Notes: generated by a model from the letters alone, not told the origin. Positions 23,401-32,744 are shown, counted from the first letter of the stretch. The stretch: DNA of 64,000 bases from Cristatella mucedo (GCA_009760855.2 WPIO01000107.1:124001-188000); one strand, 5' to 3'. Numbers and translations are program-made.

Positions 23401-26158
23401 ACGTCAGCCGAATATGGTTGTGACCTCATATGTCAATGCTTACAATACATAGGTGAACATCGTATATTTGACTGCCTGGAGCTAATGGCTCAATCAATTA
23501 CTAAGGGATTGACACCGCCCCGATCGCTCGTTCACATTGTTTGCAACGAAATTTTTGCAAGAGAAGAAATGGACATTCATTGCATCATCCAGCTAGACTC
23601 GGAGCGTCTACATACAATTTCACAAGCAGTTAAAACCATTTTGCTGACTAACTCGAAGCTATCTTTGGAGCTGCCATACTCTTTTAGAAGATTGCTGCAA
23701 GCAATTAGGCTAGCTTCAATTACGCCTCAGAATGCTGCTGAGGAAAATCTGTCCGAGAAGAGGGTCAAGGTACTAGACCTAATGTTGTGTGTACTTGATA
23801 ACTTCCTGCCATCGGAAACACAAGTGATACCCTCACAAGCTCAAGAAATGTTTGACCTCAACGTCGAAGGACGTAGCAACGTGTTGGAGCTGATGGCTGT
23901 ATACGTCATCGTCATTCGGTCTAGAAATGTCAGGGCTACAGTACTGCTTCCTTGGCTGCTAAAGCTGATCCAATTCAGTATTCGTGTTGCTTCTGATTCT
24001 GACGAAATGTCTCGCATAATGGCGAGCAACGCAGCTCTACTTTGCCCAAATGCCGGAGGAGGCAGTAACCTAAGAAAGTTAGCATCGTCGCTTCCAGTTG
24101 CCATTCGTCTTTATCTAAGTACCACTCTTCTACGCCGCTTTCAAGGTCAGCAGCAACCAACAGTAAACCATATTGGTGAGCTGGACTTTAGTTCCGAACG
24201 TTTAACAAACAACTTGGTGCAAAATATTGGGTCCTTCGTAGCGGCAGTGGCAGATGCCGCACCTCTTTTGCCCTACATATCTGGAGCACCACAGGATGAG
24301 CAAATTCCCCATGTAGTGGAATGGCAATCGACGGAGTGGCTCGGCGTGGAAGATCTTATCTTTCTCTTGACTCTTCATAGTCAGGCAGCACGAGAAATTC
24401 GGCCAGGTGAGTTCTCTGTAATGCATATACTGAGCTTGATTGTGTTACTACACGAAATGTTAATGTAATGTCTGTAAAGTATGGATTTCATTAGGTTCAT
24501 TCCTAAAGGTTACATACCTGAAAATAACTTCCTGTCACTGTTCCTGGACATTATAATGGCTTCTTTCCTAAGACATTTAATTTTTTGACATCTTTATAAT
24601 TAATATCCTAATTTAAACCGTACTCACTTTGGATATAGCATTGCCTTTAATATTTGGCCAGTCGGTAGGGTGCTTGCTCTTCCCGAACAAGGTCGTTGGT
24701 TTCCCTACTGCCGGGTGCGATTCTTAGACACCTACGGCCAGCAGTGGTGATAACCGTGACGAATCTTCTGCAGTTAGTTTTAGGGGTTCTTAAACCATCT
24801 TTGCTTTTTCATCTCCCCTGTCTATATTCTTTAAAACTGTACCTTCAAAATTCTGATTTCTGACGATTAATTTAAGCGTCTGATAAAATAACCTGGGTGT
24901 TGTAGAATAGCGGTTTTATGTCAAAACTTTACGAGCCTAGTTGGTATTTCTAGTCTGGAGCAGACAATTCCGTAGAGCCCACTGTTAGAGAAAGCTGTTG
25001 CCACTATCGCATATGACTAGTCTTGCCTCTTAGGGATAAGGTAGCCGTTGATCATCTTGGGCGACTACAATGAAACAGCACTTCGTTTAAGTTCGCTCAT
25101 ATTCTTACCTACCTAAAATGGAACCGCTTTTTGATGCAACCAAACACCCTGCCCTATCATTGTAGATTGATATGTGTCCCCTCAGATTGGTATCGCTTGC
25201 GACCTGCTTCAAGATAGTGTGACCTATACTCTGCTAGGCCAGTGTGTAAGATTACTAAGAGCCAATTGTAGGTTGGAGCGGTTCATTTTATTCATACTAC
25301 CAAATCGGTAAAGCGAAAAGAACACGATTGTTTTGAAACTAAAAGAAAAAAGAGCTTAGAACACCGATGAATTAGCCAGTTTGCCCTAGCAAAAGCTTTC
25401 AGAATGCTAACGACGCAATCAAAACTTAATGAAAGTGACTTGCTGAGTTGCAGGTTTCCAAAAACTGTCAAATACTGCCACATTAAGTTTTGTTCAGATG
25501 TACTGCTCGACAAGCAACCACTGCAGCATAAACAAAAGCAATCGGCTACCCGACGGCTAACCGAGAACTTTTCAGATCTTATTTCCAAGCCAGCCTCGTT
25601 AAAATAGCACGGTTTGACCAAATCTGCTTTTTCATTTAGTGAGAGTTAACGCAGCTTCGAAAGTCGTGGATACCTCAATGTATGCATATTATTTTGTTTG
25701 CATACTCAGCAAATAATGCTGCACATCCTTCTATATGCAAACCAAATCTAAAAAAAAATCATTTTTCATTCTGCTTTAACTAACGTGTTAGATGTATTAT
25801 ATGTCAGATCTAATAGTGATAAGGTAAGTGTACAGTTTTTGCGGAAATTCAGGTTTAAATAAATGCAATGATTAGAGGCATTCTAAGCTCTCGATATTGC
25901 TTTTTGTGTAACCTACTGCCTCAAAACTTGAGAGTTCGTTATTAGTAATTTAACGCTAACGTTATTGCCGTTATTATTTTTCTTGTAGTAATTGAAATAA
26001 GAGATGCAGAAACACTAAAGACTCATTTAACCTATGCACGAAATAGTTTGCGAAGACTGAGTGGCTTTATATCGACTCAAGCCAAAGCTGACCAAGCTGT
26101 TAACGATCTTAATGTCATCAGCTCAGGACTGGATGACTTTAGCTTTGTATTTCTGTAA
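15612..26158 (+). CDS. Unrecognised host gene, 3' part, join of five exons
   Basis: The model joins 15612-15842, 19716-19821, 20278-20391, 23224-24406 and 25989-26158. Coding length after the first split base is 1803 bases, an exact multiple of three, giving 600 residues and a stop. All four introns are GT-AG and each junction keeps frame: split codon TG|C, two junctions between codons, then split codon G|TA. The product is rich in leucine and isoleucine, with no signal peptide in the visible part, and looks like a helical scaffold (inference only). I recognise no family or catalytic motif. The 5' part is missing. Exon 2 is the least certain link, because its donor GTAATG is weak. Confidence 0.7.
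16045..17208 (+). CDS. L2-A ORF2 fragment: reverse transcriptase core and C-terminus, open
   Basis: 387 codons without a stop. Motif A (LDLSAAFDTIDH) is at about residues 10-21, motif B (GVPQGSVLGPVLF) at 68-80 and the YADD catalytic box at 101-104. The L2-type C-terminal region follows, with RLDFCNSLL, LHWLPVKQRIDFKV and APTAWNSLPTC. The endonuclease and the polymerase fingers are absent because of 5' truncation, so the starting ATG is an internal methionine. The intact source protein would nick DNA and copy RNA at the nick. This fragment cannot support mobility, but the open frame shows recent insertion. Confidence 0.92.
   Translation: MGRVSLLVLLDLSAAFDTIDHKVLLERLSSRLGITGTALHWFRSYLSGRLQSVDVNGQRSSEVPLKYGVPQGSVLGPVLFTVYTLPLADVIDKHNLGFHFYADDTQLYLCFDPSQPSSTSNSLNSLAACIDDIRSWMAANFLKLNDDKTNLLVMGKPSVIQKLERLTFKIGSASISPVASARNLGVIFQSDLSLDDHISSTVKSAYFQLHNIAKTRACLDKDTTSKLVHAFVTSRLDFCNSLLTGLPACAIRRLQLVQNSAARLVCRERRSCHITPLLADLHWLPVKQRIDFKVLSLTFRSLHSMAPAYLSDILPHQAKHRTTRFSESNSLEIPRTNLKSFGDRAFSSYAPTAWNSLPTCITTSPDLTTFKRNLKTYLFRTAFSGSL
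17374..17413 (+). repeat. L2-A 3' tail hairpin
   Basis: Outer arms AAAGCGCC (17374-17381) and GGCGCTTT (17406-17413) are perfect reverse complements. Inner arms AGAGA (17387-17391) and TCTCT (17398-17402) form a second stem above an internal loop. The same structure is at 19502-19541 and in the SINE-L tails. In L2-clade elements the 3' end is what the reverse transcriptase recognises; that this hairpin is the signal is inferred. Confidence 0.85.
17425..17461. repeat. (ATT)n tail of L2-A
   Basis: About twelve ATT triplets directly follow the L2-A end. Such short tandem tails are typical of L2/CR1-type 3' termini in place of poly(A). Confidence 0.9.
17741..19336 (+). CDS. L2-A ORF2 fragment: full reverse transcriptase and C-terminus, open
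   Basis: 531 codons, the longest open frame in the window. It covers polymerase fingers (NYRPVSLLPFLSK at 83-95, QSGFRANHSTESAL at 119-132), motif A (LDLSAAFD at 154-161), motif B (212-224), YADD at 245-248 and the whole C-terminal region. In-frame sequence continues upstream to the truncation (reading TTFPLECC), so the ATG at 17741 is internal. Copy 4 has DTIDH where this copy has DTIDY, and RLDFC where this has RLDFS; either change could weaken activity. No endonuclease domain is present. Confidence 0.93.
   Translation: MSAFKQVTSDVVLKLVSQSKKTTSPLDPIPTVLLLRCIDLLLPCITNIINMSLASGQVPAPFKKAVVRPLLTKATLDQENLSNYRPVSLLPFLSKTPERVVADQLNSYIETSHLASKFQSGFRANHSTESALLRVYNDLLRNADMGRVSLLVLLDLSAAFDTIDYKGLLERLSSRLGITGTALQWFRSYLSGRLQSVDVNGQRSSEVPLKYGVPQGSVLGPVLFTVYTLPLADVSAKHNLGFHFYADDTQLYLCFDPSQPSSTSNSLNSLAACIDDIRSWIAANFLKLNDDKTNLLVMGKPSVIQKLERLTFKIGSASISPVASARNLGVIFQSDLSLDDHISSTVKSAYFQLHNIAKTRACLDKDTTYKLVHAFVTSRLDFSNSLLTGLPACAIRRLQLVQNSAARLVCRERRSCHITPLLADLHWLPVTQRIDFKVLSLTFRSLHSMAPAYLSDILPHQAKHRTTRFLESNSLDIPRTNLKSFGDRAFSSYAPTAWNSLPTCITTSPDLTTFKRNLKTYLFRTAFSGSL
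19502..19541 (+). repeat. L2-A 3' tail hairpin, second copy
   Basis: Identical arms to the hairpin at 17374: AAAGCGCC at 19502-19509 and GGCGCTTT at 19534-19541, with the AGAGA and TCTCT inner arms. Confidence 0.85.
19716..19821 (+). CDS. Host gene, small exon (probable)
   Basis: Acceptor GGATATTTTATAG, donor AAA|GTAATG. The first base completes the split codon from 15842 (TG plus C, cysteine), 35 codons follow, and the exon ends between codons, exactly as the next exon requires. The encoded stretch is basic (KQRSIWPLRRTELQ and HALPRPVKNF). Without it, joining 15842 to 20278 runs into a stop. The double phase match is the main support; the donor is weak. Confidence 0.55.
20278..20391 (+). 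CDS. Host gene, exon of 38 codons
   Basis: Acceptor TTTTTCACAG and donor GAT|GTAAGT are both strong, and the exon is in whole codons. It encodes a polar, charged segment (ATQAEKELNSSARREEQHCS and onward to GGYPCPD), likely a loop or linker between helical parts. Confidence 0.75.
20620..20957 (+). mobile_element. L2-A 3' end, old copy
   Basis: It starts in the last coding segment (KAWNSLP-like, near 20630), then the 3' UTR, hairpin tail (AAAGCGCCTAGAAAGAGATT near 20893) and TATT repeats. Several indels. It lies in the host intron between 20391 and 23224. Confidence 0.85.
20985..21540 (-). mobile_element. L2-A ORF2 C-terminal remnant, minus strand
   Basis: The minus strand matches the L2-A C-terminal region from the Q-N-S-A-A-R-L-V-C segment to the end of the ORF, with frameshifts and stops. 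It faces the plus-strand fragment ending at 20957, so the two form an inverted pair within one intron. Confidence 0.8.
21545..21571 (+). mobile_element. SINE-S head stub
   Basis: GAGCCGTGATGGCCGACTAG followed by GTAAGG equals the first 27 bases of SINE-S, in its most tRNA-like form here (close to the serine tRNA GTGGCCGAGTGG-type box A). It sits between two L2-A fragments that are not adjacent in the parent element. Confidence 0.6.
21572..22055 (-). mobile_element. L2-A endonuclease-region remnant
   Basis: The minus strand follows L2-A copy 1 over the endonuclease part (compare 4300-4560). It keeps the stretch for the linker to the GHxLD motif and the ILCARN-type segment, but with stops. A run of ten G lies at 21776-21785. 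It is non-functional. Confidence 0.7.
22056..23223. other. Host intron, no feature
   Basis: AT-rich intron sequence up to the acceptor TTTAACTGTTTGTAG at 23223. A 62-codon frame at 22936-23124 has no recognisable content. Confidence 0.5.
23224..24406 (+). CDS. Host gene, main exon of 394 codons
   Basis: The exon begins after TTTGTAG in frame (SFNGVMVPLPMVTILWPGNS), and the long open frame ends at CCAG|GTGAGT inside a codon. The frame is GC-richer than its flanks and free of stops for almost 1.2 kb. The protein is a series of hydrophobic helical segments, for example LMLCVLDNFLP and LLPWLLKLIQFSIRVAS, with polar links, no transmembrane-length run that I would insist on, and no catalytic signature. 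It may be an alpha-solenoid subunit of a large complex, but I cannot name the family. Confidence 0.85.
24407..25988. other. Host intron with a possible degraded SINE-S
   Basis: At 24655-24800 the sequence recalls SINE-S: GGTAGGGTGCTTG, a GTTGGTTTCCC stretch, and CAGTGGTGATAACCGTGACG near the 3' part. The rest is unique. A minus-strand frame of 109 codons at 25292-25621 is not supported as a gene. Confidence 0.4.
25989..26158 (+). CDS. Host gene, last exon
   Basis: Acceptor TTATTTTTCTTGTAG. The first two bases complete the codon begun at 24406 (G plus TA, valine), then VIEIRDAETLKTHLTYARN and onward to LDDFSFVFL, 55 full codons before TAA. The segment reads as two amphipathic helices and an acidic, aromatic end. 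The phase match to the main exon across 1.6 kb of intron supports the model. Confidence 0.8.
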
Positions 26159-26163
26159 ATAAA
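26158..26163 (+). promoter_or_regulatory. AATAAA poly(A) signal overlapping the stop codon
   Basis: The last A of the TAA stop (26156-26158) is the first base of AATAAA. If this signal is used, the 3' UTR is only a few tens of bases. No closer competing signal is seen. Confidence 0.55.
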
Positions 26164-26344
26164 CAATTCTTCGAGCTAAGCTGTATGAATTTATATACCA
26201 CAAAATGGATGAAAAAAGATTTATTGATGGCATATTCATTTATCTTGTGAAGGATGCCTGTGCAATCACACGTTAACAGTTGGCGGTAATCTTAGCTGCT
26301 ACTCTTGGTTTTTGTGAGAATTCTGATGATTACATTTAATGACT

Positions 26345-26835
26345 TGTAGCCGACCTGGATTGGCTCCCAATCACGCAATGCATCAACCTCGTGTTTTTGG
26401 CATTCACTTTTAGGTACCTTAGTTACTTAGTCCCAGCCTACCAATCAGAGCTACTCCCACACCACACAAAACACCGTAGAACCCCCTCTTTTGACTGTAA
26501 TCGTTTGGCCTTTACTCATAAGAGCCTTAATACCGTTGGAGATAGTGCCTTTAGTACCTTTCCTCCCAAATCCTGCAACTAACTACCGACGCATGTCACA
26601 CAATTCCATGAAATGATGGCATTTTTAAGAAACTTAAAGGGCATCTTTTTATTACAGCATTTGGATGATCGATATGATTTGTCGATCTGTGGAAGTAGCT
26701 GCTTTAACTTTGTCTGTTCCTTGGGAATGTTATCGTCAAACATTTGGTAATGCTTTATATGCAAAAACATTCAAGTGCCTGGAGAAAGATCCTATTTTCT
26801 GAGGGCGCTATACCACAACAATATTATGAACAAAT
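26345..26835 (+). mobile_element. L2-like LINE 3' part, diverged from L2-A
   Basis: The conceptual C-terminal region is recognisable (DLDWLPITQCINLVFLAFTF-like, then YQSELLPHHTKHRRT and SLNTVGDSAFSTFPPKSCN). The 3' end keeps the AAGTGCCTGGAGAAAGATCC hairpin arm and TTTTCTGAGGGCGCT, ending in AACAATATTAT. Divergence from L2-A is large enough that it may be a separate subfamily. It begins under 200 bases after the host gene ends. Confidence 0.75.
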
Positions 26836-28365
26836 ATTGACCAAGAATGACTTAAAAAGGTGACAAACAATTGCATCTCAAATAAATCTGGAACTGCGTT
26901 TCAGCAAATGCACCTTGCAACCCCGATCTCAGGATGCATACCGACTGCTTTGAAAACAAAATTAGCCTGCTTCGGCTTCAATGGATTTTTAAAGGAACGA
27001 ATCAGAGGCGACGATGAAAATAGGGGCTGCGTTTTTTAAATTACAATAAAAAGAATAAGAACAACAATAAAATTGCATATCACCGTTTGAGAAGTAAATC
27101 TCGAACTAAAGATTTTAAGATGCTGTGTAGAAATTGATTATTGAATAATTGTTGATGGTGGATAGGTCACAGTAGCAAATACAAATATAACTTTTATCAC
27201 TACTGACATATCGTTACACTCATTATGGATCACTTTCTTAATGCATAATTTAGCTGAAACTATTGGCAGTGAATTACTGACATCGGAAAATCTAAGACCG
27301 AGCATTTTCAGCTAAATTAATCTACAAAACCATAGAGGCGTGACTGATAAACATTGTGTGGGTGAGTCTAGACCACATTCGAGAAGAAAAGCCATTTATA
27401 AAAAAACTGGAATAAGTTCACCCAAATAAATTAAATATATTCTGAAGGCATAATGTAGAGTTTGGAATTAACTTAGAGTATCATTTTGTTCGTTAGCACT
27501 TTCCTTGAAATCACTGTAAAAGCGATAATCACTAGCCGATACCTAGGTTGATACATGGGCCGACAATACAGAGGTTATCAAGTACAGTACCTTAATTGAA
27601 GTTCCTTTCGATTTGTACGTAAAGTGAGACGTTTACTTGCTCATAGCTGCTCTGCTCTTGACATATCCACGTAACGTAAGATACAAGTGATTTAAGTAAG
27701 CCGGTCCTTTCACTCTAAGAACTTGAGGATGGCTTATTTCTTGTTGCACATGCTAATCTATTCAAAGCGTAGGAACTTTGACTGTTATAGCTGTGTCTAG
27801 CTGGTAACTACAGGAAATACCGCCAAATGGCGCTACAGGTGACTGATTTTTTTATAGTCTTTTAGTGCTATTTGGGTCCCTTACTTACAGATAAAGCCGA
27901 ACTCTACGATTTTAAAGGAAGAAACGAACGGCATTGTTTATTGTTAGAATCCAGGCTTCCATCAATGTCACACGACCTGACAATAGCAGCTTTAGGCTAA
28001 CAAGATTCGCGAAATGTATTCTTACAGTATCCTCAACGGATATACTTTCATTTCTATGAATATTTACTTAGAAGGCAACCAATTTAATTTATTTCTTTGA
28101 GCAAAATGCTGGTTGCGGCTCTCAATATGACACATAATGGCAATTGATTCCTTGCAAGCCTATTTGAGAAGAAGGAGAAGGTATTAAAAAGTGCTAAAAC
28201 GAATATACTTAGCTGTTTAAATATATTATTAATTATAAATCCTGTTTGTCACAAATGTTAGGAATACAAATTAATAGATCATCAAGGCTATTTAGCAATA
28301 ACAGTTCTACTTTTCGTTGTATCTTACTGAAGTCTGGCAGAAACTTAAGTACCGTGTCCATAAAA
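26836..28365. other. No gene seen
   Basis: Unique AT-rich sequence. No reading frame, RNA or repeat is supported. Confidence 0.4.
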
Positions 28366-29090
28366 TACACTGGACCGAGTTGTAACTGACCAGCTAAACT
28401 CATATATTGAAAATTTAAACCTTGCTAATAAGTTGCAGTCTGGTATTACAGCTATTCCCGCACACAGTCAGCATCGCGTCTTCAGTGCACTGATTGACTT
28501 AGGAATGCAGACATAGGTAGAGTATCTTGGCTTTTACGATCTTTTGGAAGTTTTTGATACTATCAATCCCATTGTCCGTCTTGAGCACCTCTGATCTCGC
28601 CTAGACATTACTCACACTGCATTCAACGGTTGATGTGCTATCTCAGTGGGAGATTGAAGAGTATGGATGTGAATGAAAATCGGTAATTCACAGATGCTCT
28701 GACACATAGAATACGTCAGAAATTCGTATTTTGTTTGGTTATATTCACAGTTTAACCTATCCATCTTGCAAATAAGATTTCCAGGCACAATCTTGGTTTT
28801 CACTTCTACGTGGATAGCACTCAGTGGAACCTTTGCTAAGATCCTCCCTGCCCGCGAGCACGATTGCACGTGGGTATAAGCAAGTGTACTTAAATTGAAT
28901 GATGATACAACCTAATTGCTAGTCATGGGAAACCAAGAATATTTCATTAATTGGAAAGTTTAAGGCTCAAAATTGGCTCTTCTAAAATACATCCATTGAA
29001 TCTGCACAAACTATGTTTGTCTTGTTCCTAAATGAACTTTCTTCACTGCCACGTCAGCTCCATAACCAAGTAAGCCTAATTTCAGGTAAA
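28366..29090 (+). pseudogene. L2-A reverse transcriptase wreck
   Basis: Sequence similarity to the 18045-18700 part of copy 5 is clear (tgaccagctgaactc-type start, NHST region, motif A region gatactatcaatcc, cacttctacgtggatagcac for the YADD region), but stops and indels are frequent. The YADD codons read YVDS. There is no 3' tail. Confidence 0.75.
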
Positions 29091-29107
29091 TAAGAAAGTA
29101 GTAACTA

Positions 29108-29205
29108 TAATGCACTTGATAATACGTCCCCAGATACCTAATATGATTCTAGGCGCTTTCAAAATGCTGGAAAGGAAGCACAATCGAATGATTAGAGGCA
29201 GTATG
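29108..29205 (-). mobile_element. L2-A 3' tail fragment, minus strand
   Basis: Minus-strand AAAGCGCCTAGAATCATATT then a CTGGGG-type arm and ATCAAGTGCATTATAG. The hairpin arms are partly decayed, and the inner arm is changed. Confidence 0.7.
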
Positions 29206-29616
29206 ATTAATAAACAGCAGGTGTGATATGGTTTGGCATGTATCTCCACCTGTAACTCCACAAAGTCATAAAGACTATGTAGGTGTTACACAGGAGAGTT
29301 TTGTATATCTCAGTCACGGCCTAAGCCGCTTTCGGCACGCATTTGGTAGCCAACAGATTTCATTTCGTGCAACAAAGAGAAAGTGGGAAGGATAGCAGAG
29401 TCAGAAGAGCAGCTGAAGTGGTAAGTAGCATTGAAGTAGCAGCTCAGGACAGCTGAAAAGGATCAGCCATGTTCGGCAGCCGGAGAGTAGTTGTCATTGC
29501 ATAGGAATTGTGGAAGTTAGTTCCAAAGTCTACAAAATGCAGAGCTAAAGCTGCTGTCGGCCACGGTTTTTATGCTGAGGAATGGAAGAGCTAATTTATC
29601 GTCCAACCCAGTACAT

Positions 29617-29772
29617 GAGCTGGTTTGGTCTAGCGGTTAAGGTGCTCGCCCCGACCCAGTTCTGACTAAGGTCGTGGGATCGAGCCCCGAGGCATATGTG
29701 AAGCGCCTAAATAGAGATTAGGTTCTCTTGGGGCACTATATAAATGAATTATAAATAAATAAAAATAAATAA
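29617..29772 (+). mobile_element. SINE-L nested in L2-B, best-preserved copy
   Basis: The head has GGTCTAGCGGTTAAGG (box A) and GTGGGATCGAGCCCC (box B). The tail is GTGAAGCGCCTAAATAGAGA, TTAGGTTCTCTTGGGG, an ACTATATAAATGAATT end and AAAT repeats. It interrupts the L2-B C-terminal coding remnant, whose sequence resumes at about 29773 (reverse of the LHQF-type segment). Insertion is therefore younger than the L2-B copy. Confidence 0.88.
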
Positions 29773-29870
29773 GCAGGCTGAAACTAGCGCAGCAGTTCAG
29801 CTAGGTACTTAGGAGACGAGCCGTGCAGGGCCTTGTGGGTCAGTGTAAAAACTTCGCTCTGTATCCGTTG

Positions 29871-31806
29871 CTAAACCGGCAGCCATCGTAGCTCTTTTAG
29901 CAAATGAGACAGGTCCTCAAAACTCTCAGACTTGAAGATTAGCCTTGCAGCCATATTCATGGTCAGCTGCAGTGGCCTTATTGATTTCTTTGGCAGCCCA
30001 GCCAAAAGGGAATTCCAATAATCAAGCCGAGACAGAACTAAAGAGCCAGTCAAATTTCTTACAGACCACTGTGGAAGACAGCTCATAATCTTTGGTGGGG
30101 ATCGGACGTGATGGCTAGCGGTAGATGTCGTCTTCTGAACGAAGGCTTTAACATTTAGGCAACTGTCGAAAACGACGCCTACATTTTGAGCACGTGCTGA
30201 CGGTCGCACAATAGAATCACCTATTAGAAGAGCAAAGCATTTTTATCAAGCCACACGCTTAGGGAGTCCTATGAGCAGCAGTTCGGTTTTATCATTATTT
30301 TCAAGATATTTTTCGACATCGAAGATCGAATGTCAGCAAGGCAAGAATTCAGTTTCTCAGTGGCTGCCGAAGATTCTGACGGTTTGAATGACAAATATTA
30401 TTGGGTATCGTCAGCATGAAAGTAGTATCCTATTCCATGGGCCTTTATCACTTTCTCAGAGGTTGAGTATAAATGGAGAAAAGCAAGTTACCAAGCATAG
30501 ACACTCGAGGAACTCCATAGGTGACCGGTCACGAGTGTGAGACCTGACCTCTATGCCACACGGATCGAACACGATCAGACAAGTATGATTTAAACTACGC
30601 CAGTGCTTCGTCTGTGAGACCGATCGTTGTTCACAATCGTTCAAGCAGAACATCGTGATCAATGGTGTCGAAGGCAGCAGACAGATTCAGCAGAGCTAGG
30701 GCAGTGAAACTTCCGTCGTCGTTGCCACGTAGAATGTCATTGTTAACACGGAGGAGAGCAGTTTCAGTAGAGTGCTGCCTCTTGAAACCTGATTGAAATG
30801 CTACTGAAATTTCGTTCTTCTCAATATGTTTAGCCAGCTGCTTAGCAAGAATTTTTCCAAGTATCTTTGACAAGAAAGAAAAAAGGGGAACTGGGCGATA
30901 GTTTATCAGGATCTCTGTATCTAATACAGACTTTTTAAGTATGATTGTAGCGATTGCGGATTTGATGGACTTGGGGACGAACCCTTTTCTCAAATAAGCA
31001 TTAGAAATCTTGGTTATGGCAGGGTTTAGTAGGTCTGGCGGTCACGATCACGGCAATGATGGTATAGGGTCTTCAGGAGCCAAGCTTTTTTTCTAGACCT
31101 TGCTAAGGTAGCAACATCGCATGCAGAAACCTTGGAGGACCTTTTATGGAAGGTCACAGGTTGTGGAACCACGATTGCTTTAGTCGGAGTAGGCTCAATA
31201 AGGGCACGAATGTGCATAATTTTTTAAGTAAAGATGGCCGAAAACTTTTTGGCTGAGCCCTTAATATCTGGGTAGTCAAGATTCTCAGCATTGGCAGTAA
31301 ATGGTTTAGTCTCTAGTAAATCTGTTTAAGACTGACAGGAATTCAGTTTTTGGATGAAAACGAAGCCCTAATATTGTTAAGCTTCAGGGTGTAAACTCGA
31401 AGGCAGTCTTTGAAATTGACTATATCTGCATGAGGCCACCATTTCTTGAAACGACGTTCAAGCCTGCCATTAACCCGGTGCATCTTTAGGAGTTTTTCGT
31501 TAATTGAAAGGAATCTCCATGACTGTGTTGACGGATAGAATGAACAGGAGCATTCTTATGAAGAGCATTCCTATGTGTCATGTTCATTGCATCTGGGAGG
31601 ATATTGAGACTTCCGGTGGAGTTATAATGCAGAGCAAGAAGACCTGCATCACGAACCGATTTCAAAAACTTGTCCTTGTTAATGTTTTGTAAGTTATGTC
31701 GCTTGATAAGTTCGACCTTATCCTGCACGTACAAGGGAGCAGGAACAGTAAACGAGACTGAATAATGATCTGAGAGGGCCAGTGGGGAGACATCCTTAGT
31801 AATCAC
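29871..31806 (-). pseudogene. L2-B ORF2 pseudogene
   Basis: Open pieces on the minus strand include an endonuclease end with the SDH motif; fingers INYRPVPLFSFLSKILGKI; a QSGFKRQHSTETALLRV motif; motif A as LLNLSAAFDTIDHDVLLERL (LDLS changed to LNLS, removing the first catalytic aspartate); and the C-terminal SRLDYWNSLLAGLPKKSI. It belongs with L2-A in the L2 clade but is a distinct lineage. Frameshifts and the changed motif A make it inactive. Confidence 0.82.
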
Positions 31807-31850
31807 GAAATTTAGAATATTGCCACTGACGTGGTGGTATGGGGAATGAC

Positions 31851-32330
31851 ATACACTGGCTCAGCACGAAAGAACGATGAGAAGCACCGTATATAGTGTT
31901 AGCACGTCTTTGCACGTACAAGACTGATCACAGGGACAACTCAATCCCATCATCAATAGATTCATTTTATCAATAGATTCATAGTTTTTTAATAAATAAG
32001 GACCAGTCAGGAGCTGTCTTAAAGCAGCCGGGAGTGAGCTTAAGTCCACAACATCAGCACATGTGAATATGAAAAACGTCAAGACCCTTGATGTTGATAC
32101 TGTCCGCACGCGAATATCGGCTTTATCTCTTTGCTCTGTGAATGTTGTCACTTCGGAGGATGTCCTCATGGTAGTCGGAAGTGAGATACTGGCTTTAGGA
32201 GCACATGGCGGTCAATGGTTTACCACTGACATTCAATTTGCTAGGTCTACTAAGCTCAAGCTTGAAAATGCATTGACAAGATTAGGGCTGACTGCCCATT
32301 GACAGGCATACAAAGATAACTAGATCACAC
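31851..32330 (-). mobile_element. L2-related 3' fragment, third variant
   Basis: The minus strand recalls the L2-A C-terminal end and 3' UTR (a GCTCAGCACG stretch, GATCACAGGGACAACT for the FSGSL-stop region, GATGTCCTCATGGTAGTCGG for the LPTC region) but at low identity. It may be an old L2-A or a sister family. Short frames on the plus strand here are shadows. Confidence 0.5.
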
Positions 32331-32394
32331 CATTTGATTGTAGCATATGGCAAGTCTAGCTCCTAAGATAACGTTTTTGAATTACAAATGCACA

Positions 32395-32740
32395 ACCCAA
32401 AATAGCTTATGCCGATGATCAGCAGACAGATCTAGCAGAACTAATGCACCGATATTCCCGTCATCGTTGCCACGCAGAACGTCATTGTTAATACGGAGGA
32501 TAGCAGTTTCAGTGGAGTACTGTAATGAACCCTGATTGAAGTACCTCATGAGTCCTGATTGAAATGTTTCTGAAATTTCATTATTTTCAAAATATTCAAC
32601 TAGCTGCTCAGCAACAACTTTTTAAAGAGACTGATGAGGAAAAAACGGAAACTGGGCAATAGTTTGCAAGGTCCTCTGAATCAAATCCAGGCTTTTAAGG
32701 TATGGGCATATCGGTCGCCGATTTAGAACTAGGCTACACC
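32395..32740 (-). mobile_element. L2-B reverse transcriptase fragment
   Basis: It matches the minus-strand L2-B sequence at 30660-30960 (aacgtcattgttaatacgga; the NHST-type and fingers regions) with small deletions and a partial internal duplication around tgattgaagtac and tgattgaaatg. It is cut on the right by the repeat array beginning near 32745. Confidence 0.75.
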
Positions 32741-32744
32741 CATA

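Larger units (their letters stand above)
29235..31850 (-). mobile_element. L2-B LINE, longest copy
   Basis: Read on the minus strand from 31850: the end of the endonuclease (LSDHYSVSF near 31770), a linker, reverse transcriptase fingers and motif A (30993-30631), YADD region near 30400-30420, C-terminal region (30209-29871) and the 3' UTR ending near 29235 with the L2-B end (GGAGATACATGCC). Multiple frameshifts. A SINE-L interrupts it at 29617-29772. Confidence 0.85.
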
